From Pannonibacter phragmitetus DSM 14782 (lineage in GTDB: Bacteria > Pseudomonadota > Alphaproteobacteria > Rhizobiales > Stappiaceae): DNA of 64,000 nucleotides. The notes under the pieces were generated by a model. It had not been told where the DNA came from. It worked only from the letters and a program-made list of their open reading frames with translations, and searched no databases. Every line of letters begins with the position of its first letter. Positions within the stretch are counted from its first letter, which is position 1. The stretch spans positions 156,442 to 220,441 of the forward strand of contig NZ_KB908219.1 of NCBI RefSeq assembly GCF_000382365.1, given 5' to 3'. The position numbers and the translations under genes are program-made. This document shows, piece after piece, positions 60,129 through 64,000 of this stretch.

Positions 60129-61400
60129 GTGAAGGCAGGGCTGGAAGGGTGGCAGGTGCGCACAGTTGACGTCATCGTGCTTGGCGCCGGCATGGTCGGA
60201 ACCTCGACCGCCCTGCAGTTGCAGCGACGGGGGCTTGACGTTGCCCTTGTCGACCGCCGCCAGCCCGGCGAAGAGACGTCCCATGGTAATGCCGGGATCA
60301 TAGAGCGCAACGGATTCCTGCCGCCCGGTTTTCCCGGAGATGCGAAATTCCTGCTCAACATCGCGCTGGGGCGCTGGCCCGGCGCCAATTACAGCCTTTC
60401 TGCCGTGATGCGTCTGCTGCCCTGGCTGATGGCGTTCCGCCGCCATGGCAGCCGCACGGGCGTGCAGCGCCTTGCCCATGCGATGAATGCGCTGGAGGCC
60501 TATGCCGCCGGCGAGCACCGGGTGCTGGCTGAGGCGGCTGAGGCGCTGAAATACTACCGCCGGACGGGGGCCGTTCATGTCTACCGCACGGAGGCAGGGT
60601 TCGAGGCGACGGTGGCCGAGCGTCATTATGCCCGGATCTTCGGCGTCGATTATCACGAACTGGATGATCTCGATCTGAATGAACTGGAGCCCTATCTCAC
60701 GGCGGAAGGCTGCCGGGGCATCTTCTGGCCCGAGAGCGAATCGGTGTCCAATCCCGGCGCCGTCACCAAGGCCTTTGCCCGGTCGCTGGCGGAGAAGGGC
60801 GGGGAGATCATGATCGGGGATGCAAGGCGTTTGACGCGCTCGCACGGGGGCTGGGCCATTGCCACGGACAAGGGGCCGGTGCGCGGGCGCGCCGTTGCCC
60901 TGTGTCTGGGGCCATGGTCCATGGATATCCTGAAAGGCTTCGGCTACCGCTTCCCGCTCGCCGTCAAGCGCGGTTACCACCAGCACTACAAGGCGAGGGC
61001 CGGGGCGGGGCTGTCGCGGCCCGTGGTGGATGCGGAAATGGGCTATGTTCTGGCGCCGATGGAAAAGGGCATCCGTCTGACGACGGGCATTGAACTGGCC
61101 GAACGGGATGCGGCGCCGACGCCGGTGCAGGTGGAGCGGGCTTTCCGCAAGGCCCGCGAGATCTTTCCGCTGACGGTTCCTGCCGAACCCGGTGCCTGGA
61201 TGGGCTCGCGCCCCTGTTTCCCGGACAGTCTGCCGGTGCTGGGCGCTGCCCCCGGCGAGAGCGGCCTCTGGCTCAACTTCGGCCATGGCCATTGCGGTTT
61301 CACGCTGGGACCGGTCACCGGGCATATTCTGGCCGATCTCATCACCGGCGTGCCGCCGGTCATCGACCCCGCGCCCCTGTCCCCCCTCCGGTTTCTGTAA
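60129..61400 (+). CDS. FAD-dependent amino-acid oxidase, DadA-like
   Basis: A 423-residue flavoenzyme of the D-amino acid dehydrogenase (DAO) fold. The FAD motif DVIVLGAGMVGTSTALQLQR lies near residue 14, ETSHGNAGIIE near 48, and the C-terminal GSRPCFPDSLPVLG and NFGHGHCGFTLGPVTG near 355-395 are characteristic. It would oxidise a D-amino acid or similar amine and pass electrons to the respiratory chain. The start at 60129 is a GTG; a GTG or TTG a few codons later is possible. The hairpin at 61403 follows. Confidence 0.88.
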   Translation: MKAGLEGWQVRTVDVIVLGAGMVGTSTALQLQRRGLDVALVDRRQPGEETSHGNAGIIERNGFLPPGFPGDAKFLLNIALGRWPGANYSLSAVMRLLPWLMAFRRHGSRTGVQRLAHAMNALEAYAAGEHRVLAEAAEALKYYRRTGAVHVYRTEAGFEATVAERHYARIFGVDYHELDDLDLNELEPYLTAEGCRGIFWPESESVSNPGAVTKAFARSLAEKGGEIMIGDARRLTRSHGGWAIATDKGPVRGRAVALCLGPWSMDILKGFGYRFPLAVKRGYHQHYKARAGAGLSRPVVDAEMGYVLAPMEKGIRLTTGIELAERDAAPTPVQVERAFRKAREIFPLTVPAEPGAWMGSRPCFPDSLPVLGAAPGESGLWLNFGHGHCGFTLGPVTGHILADLITGVPPVIDPAPLSPLRFL

Positions 61401-61402
61401 CA

Positions 61403-61437
61403 CCCTTTCCCGGTGGTCTTGAGACACCGGGAAAGGG
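61403..61437. terminator. Bidirectional hairpin, DadA-like and autotransporter genes
   Basis: CCCTTTCCCGGTG at 61403-61415 pairs perfectly with its complement at 61425-61437 across a 9-nt loop, between convergent genes. No strong T-run. Confidence 0.75.
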
Positions 61438-61476
61438 CCAGATCCGCAGGCGTTTGAGGACCTCGGCGCCTTGGTA

Positions 61477-64000
61477 TCAGAAGCGGATACCCGCGCCGGC
61501 CTTTGCGGTGAGGGACGTGCTGCCGTCTCCCTCCACATTGACTTTGACACCGGCGTTGAGCCGCCATCTGGAGCCGTCGGTCAGCGTCAGGCTGCCTTCG
61601 GCGGCGCCAAAGGCACCCCGGCCGCCAAGACCGGCATAGCCGCCCGTGAGTTCAACGGCGGGCGTCAGCAGCATGCCATTGTCCAGAATGAACAGCCGTG
61701 CCAGTTCAAGGGCACCGCTGACCCGGAACTGCTCCTCGATGAAACCGTCCATGAGAATCTGGTCACCGGCGCTGTTCCGGACGCCGTAGTCCTTGACCTT
61801 CTCTGACAGATAGACTGCACGCAAGGTGGGGGAGAGCGTCGTGGCAGCATCCAGGTTCCACTCACCGGACAGAGCCGTGTCGGCCATCCAGCGGGTGGTG
61901 TCGAAGTTGCCGTCCCAGAACTCCGTGTCAATGTCGTTGGACGATCCGCCGATGAAGAGCCGCGTGTCCCAGAAGACATTCCGGTAGACCTCGATGGAGG
62001 CATAGGGACCGGCCAGCCAGCCGTTGCCGCTCAGCCGCGCCCCGTTGGGGGTTGGGTCGCTCATACGGTCATAGTGGAAAGACACACCAAGCAGAGCCCA
62101 GTCGGCCAGAAGATAGTCCGCACCGGCGGAAAGCATGGCAAAGCTGCCCCAGCGGCCGTCATTCTGCTTGCGCGTATGGGCGGTGGCTGAGCCCTGGATC
62201 CAGACGTTGAAGGCCATCGCCTCAGCCTTGAGATCCGGCGTCAGGGCATTGCTGGCCGCATTCATCTGCTCCAGGCTGGTGGCAAATCCAAGCGACATGC
62301 CGCGCTCCGAGGGCGTGAAACGCATGCTGACGATCTCATTCGCCGTCTGCATCCGACGCCTGTCACGCAGCCCGGGCACCTTCACTGCGTTTGCAATGAG
62401 GCCCTGCCGGGTCCGCACGAAGCCCCGAACGATGCTGTCGATTTCTGTGGCGACCTTTTCCGGATTGTATCCGAGGTTGTAGATCACGCTGCCGGTGTTT
62501 GAGACGCCGAGGTCACTGGTCAGGGAGAAGCGAATGATCACCTGACCGGAGTAGGACGGATTGGGCGTGAACTTCAGATAAAAGCCTGCCGAGCCGCCGC
62601 CGCCAGCCTGGGCAAACTGGCTGTTTACAATCCGTGCCGTCCCAGCATTTGCAGGTTCGACCGAGAGAAGGTTTGCATCAATGAACGGCCCACCGGTCGC
62701 TCCCGTGGCGAGATTGACGTTGCCGGGCGTCGATCCGGCCGGAACAGTTACGACTTTGTCCGTCACGGTCACGGCACGCTTCTTGACCTCGAGCGTATAG
62801 GCAGCAGAAGCAACGGCGTTGCTGGCGTCGCTCACCTGAATGGTGAAGCTGTAGCTGCCTTCTGCATCCGCATTGAGAGGCCCGTTCAGCGCGCCGGTCG
62901 AAACGTTCAGAACCATGCCGGGAGGCAGAGCTCCGGCACTGACGCTGAAGAGATAGGGGCCAGTCCCGCCACTCACCGTGATGGCGGCGGTGTAATCCTC
63001 CCCGGCCATCGCTTCAGGCAGAGCACCGCCTGCGGGCGAGAAGCTGATTGAAACGGGGGGCGCGGTGACCTGCAGGGAATAGGCGGCGCTGCCCGTATCG
63101 TTGTTGGCGTCCGTTGCCGTCACGGTGAAGTTTGCGGTCCCTGCGCTTGTGGGGGGGCCGGTCAGCTCGCCCGTTCCGGCAAGTGTGAGGCCTGCAGGCA
63201 GGGAACCGCTGGTGATGGCATAGGTGTAGGGGCCTGTGCCGCCGGATGCAGTGAAGGTCTGGCTGTAGGCAGTGCCCACCTGTCCGGCTGTGAGGCTGCC
63301 AGCTGGGGGCGACAGGGTGATGGTGACCGGGGCGGCATTGATCAGCAGGGAATAGGCCGCGCTGCCCGTGTCGTTGTTGGCGTCCGTCGCTGGGTAGGTC
63401 AAGTTCGCGGTGCCTTCGGTGGTCGGGGTTCCGGTCAGCGCGCCGTTGGCGGCAAGGGTGAGGCCAGCAGGCAGGGCGCCGCTGGTAACGGCATAACTGT
63501 AGGATCCTGACCCGCCGGATGCGGTGAAGGTCTGGCTGTAGGCTGTGCCCGCCTGAGCGGCTGTGAGGCCGCCTGCCGCAGGTGACAAGGCAATGCTTGC
63601 CGGTGGCGCTGCACGGTTGACGGTGATCGTGTAGGTCTGGGTTGTGACGCCATCCTGTGCGGTCACCACAACGGTGATGGCGTTGGTGCCGGTGACGAGG
63701 TTGATTGCACCCGAGGCATTGCCGGAAGTGACGGGCATTCCGTTCACGGTGATGGTGGCATTTGCGTCTGTAGCTGCAGGTGTGACGCTCAGCGATGTGA
63801 CGGCGTCTCCTACGGAGGCGGTGTAGCTGGTTGTGCCGCTGGCGAAGCCAGGCGTCAGCGTACCCTGAGACAGGACGAGGTTCGCCAGGGTGGCGACGTT
63901 TGAGGCCGGGGCTGCATTGATCTGCAGGGAGTAGGCGTTAGCGCCCGTATCGCTGTTGGCGTCCGTTGCGGTGATGGTGAAGCTTGCGGTCTCCACCGTT
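61477..64000 (-). CDS. Ig-repeat autotransporter, N-terminus beyond right edge
   Basis: The C-terminal 840 or so residues of a large surface protein; the frame is open to the window edge. Visible order: the end of one Ig-like repeat (residues 1-33), a cadherin-like beta-sandwich domain (about 34-133, LSQGTLTPGFASGTTSYTAS), three putative-Ig repeats (about 134-224, 225-315, 316-409, each with GGTGPY-type, ALPAGL and TDANNDTGSAAY motifs), a linker (about 410-560) and an autotransporter beta-barrel (about 560-839) ending in the typical aromatic residue (AGAGIRF). The barrel should sit in the outer membrane and expose the repeats. Adhesion is likely but inferred. Confidence 0.88.
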   Translation of the reverse strand, partial: TVETASFTITATDANSDTGANAYSLQINAAPASNVATLANLVLSQGTLTPGFASGTTSYTASVGDAVTSLSVTPAATDANATITVNGMPVTSGNASGAINLVTGTNAITVVVTAQDGVTTQTYTITVNRAAPPASIALSPAAGGLTAAQAGTAYSQTFTASGGSGSYSYAVTSGALPAGLTLAANGALTGTPTTEGTANLTYPATDANNDTGSAAYSLLINAAPVTITLSPPAGSLTAGQVGTAYSQTFTASGGTGPYTYAITSGSLPAGLTLAGTGELTGPPTSAGTANFTVTATDANNDTGSAAYSLQVTAPPVSISFSPAGGALPEAMAGEDYTAAITVSGGTGPYLFSVSAGALPPGMVLNVSTGALNGPLNADAEGSYSFTIQVSDASNAVASAAYTLEVKKRAVTVTDKVVTVPAGSTPGNVNLATGATGGPFIDANLLSVEPANAGTARIVNSQFAQAGGGGSAGFYLKFTPNPSYSGQVIIRFSLTSDLGVSNTGSVIYNLGYNPEKVATEIDSIVRGFVRTRQGLIANAVKVPGLRDRRRMQTANEIVSMRFTPSERGMSLGFATSLEQMNAASNALTPDLKAEAMAFNVWIQGSATAHTRKQNDGRWGSFAMLSAGADYLLADWALLGVSFHYDRMSDPTPNGARLSGNGWLAGPYASIEVYRNVFWDTRLFIGGSSNDIDTEFWDGNFDTTRWMADTALSGEWNLDAATTLSPTLRAVYLSEKVKDYGVRNSAGDQILMDGFIEEQFRVSGALELARLFILDNGMLLTPAVELTGGYAGLGGRGAFGAAEGSLTLTDGSRWRLNAGVKVNVEGDGSTSLTAKAGAGIRF
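63052..63597 (-). repeat. Tandem 273-bp Ig-domain coding repeats
   Basis: Two adjacent units (63325-63597 and 63052-63324) encode 91-residue Ig-like domains and are also similar at DNA level, for example in the stretches coding for TAYSQTFTASGG and NNDTGSAAYSL. A more diverged third unit covers 62770-63051. Confidence 0.7.

Overview
The window is a high-GC, gene-dense stretch of an alphaproteobacterial chromosome, almost certainly from the Hyphomicrobiales. A Stappiaceae-like relative (Stappia, Pannonibacter or Labrenzia type) is my best guess, but the genus is inference only. The order is suggested by an alphaproteobacterial LexA-type box (GAAC-N7-GAAC) at recA, the DUF1476 ATP synthase zeta inhibitor, the three-part PurS/PurQ/small-PurL enzyme with its companion small membrane protein, the purL-bolA-grxD order, DUF1127 and DUF6384 proteins, and several alphaproteobacterial intergenic palindromes. 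I see no rRNA, tRNA, CRISPR array, prophage or intact insertion sequence. Most of the window reads as core chromosome with small accessory inserts.

Layout. 0-4 kb: a DUF6384 protein and a coiled-coil protein, then psuK-psuG for pseudouridine breakdown. 4-8 kb: recA and alaS. 8-12.5 kb: a membrane diguanylate cyclase facing a PAS-GGDEF-EAL protein, and a secreted protein. 12.7-18.5 kb: two unrelated NADP isocitrate dehydrogenases (icd and the monomeric icd2), enclosing cutA, a yefM-yoeB toxin-antitoxin pair and a MarR-acetyltransferase fusion. 18.7-24.9 kb: an ArsR-Atm1 transporter operon with a perfect palindromic operator, a DUF4160-DUF2442 pair, a saccharopine-dehydrogenase-like enzyme with a divergent Lrp regulator, and a LysR regulator. 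25-26.7 kb: psd-pssA, the phosphatidylethanolamine pathway. 26.7-32 kb: a PadR-controlled RND efflux operon. 32-36.3 kb: a small membrane protein, a PuuE-type allantoinase, an AraC regulator bracketed by palindromic repeats, and pobA. 36.5-41.7 kb: trmJ-murI, rpsD, a stand-alone Anbu peptidase and ttcA. 41.3-53 kb: purine biosynthesis (grxD, bolA, purL, purQ, small membrane gene, purS, purC), interrupted by two blocks: a soluble chemoreceptor with a MocR-DUF1127-agmatinase group, and a LysR-reductase pair. 53-61.4 kb: DUF1476, an HpcH/HpaI aldolase, a twin-hairpin repeat, a small hydrolase with purB, a frameshifted DUF1330 gene, a membrane protein facing an XRE regulator, an SBF-like transporter and a DadA-like oxidase. 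61.5-64 kb: the C-terminal part of an Ig-repeat autotransporter that runs off the right edge.

Functional themes: de novo purine synthesis (purL, purQ, purS, purC, purB) beside purine-derived catabolism (allantoinase), tRNA position-32 modification (trmJ and ttcA), c-di-GMP turnover, and local regulator-plus-palindrome units at most small operons. The most unusual DNA structure lies in the intergenic repeats: three-armed palindromes at 33.7-35.1 kb whose variable stem changes sequence but stays fully paired, one of which supplies the end of a coding region, and a twin 15-bp hairpin element at 55.0-55.2 kb with a partial relative at 8.15 kb.
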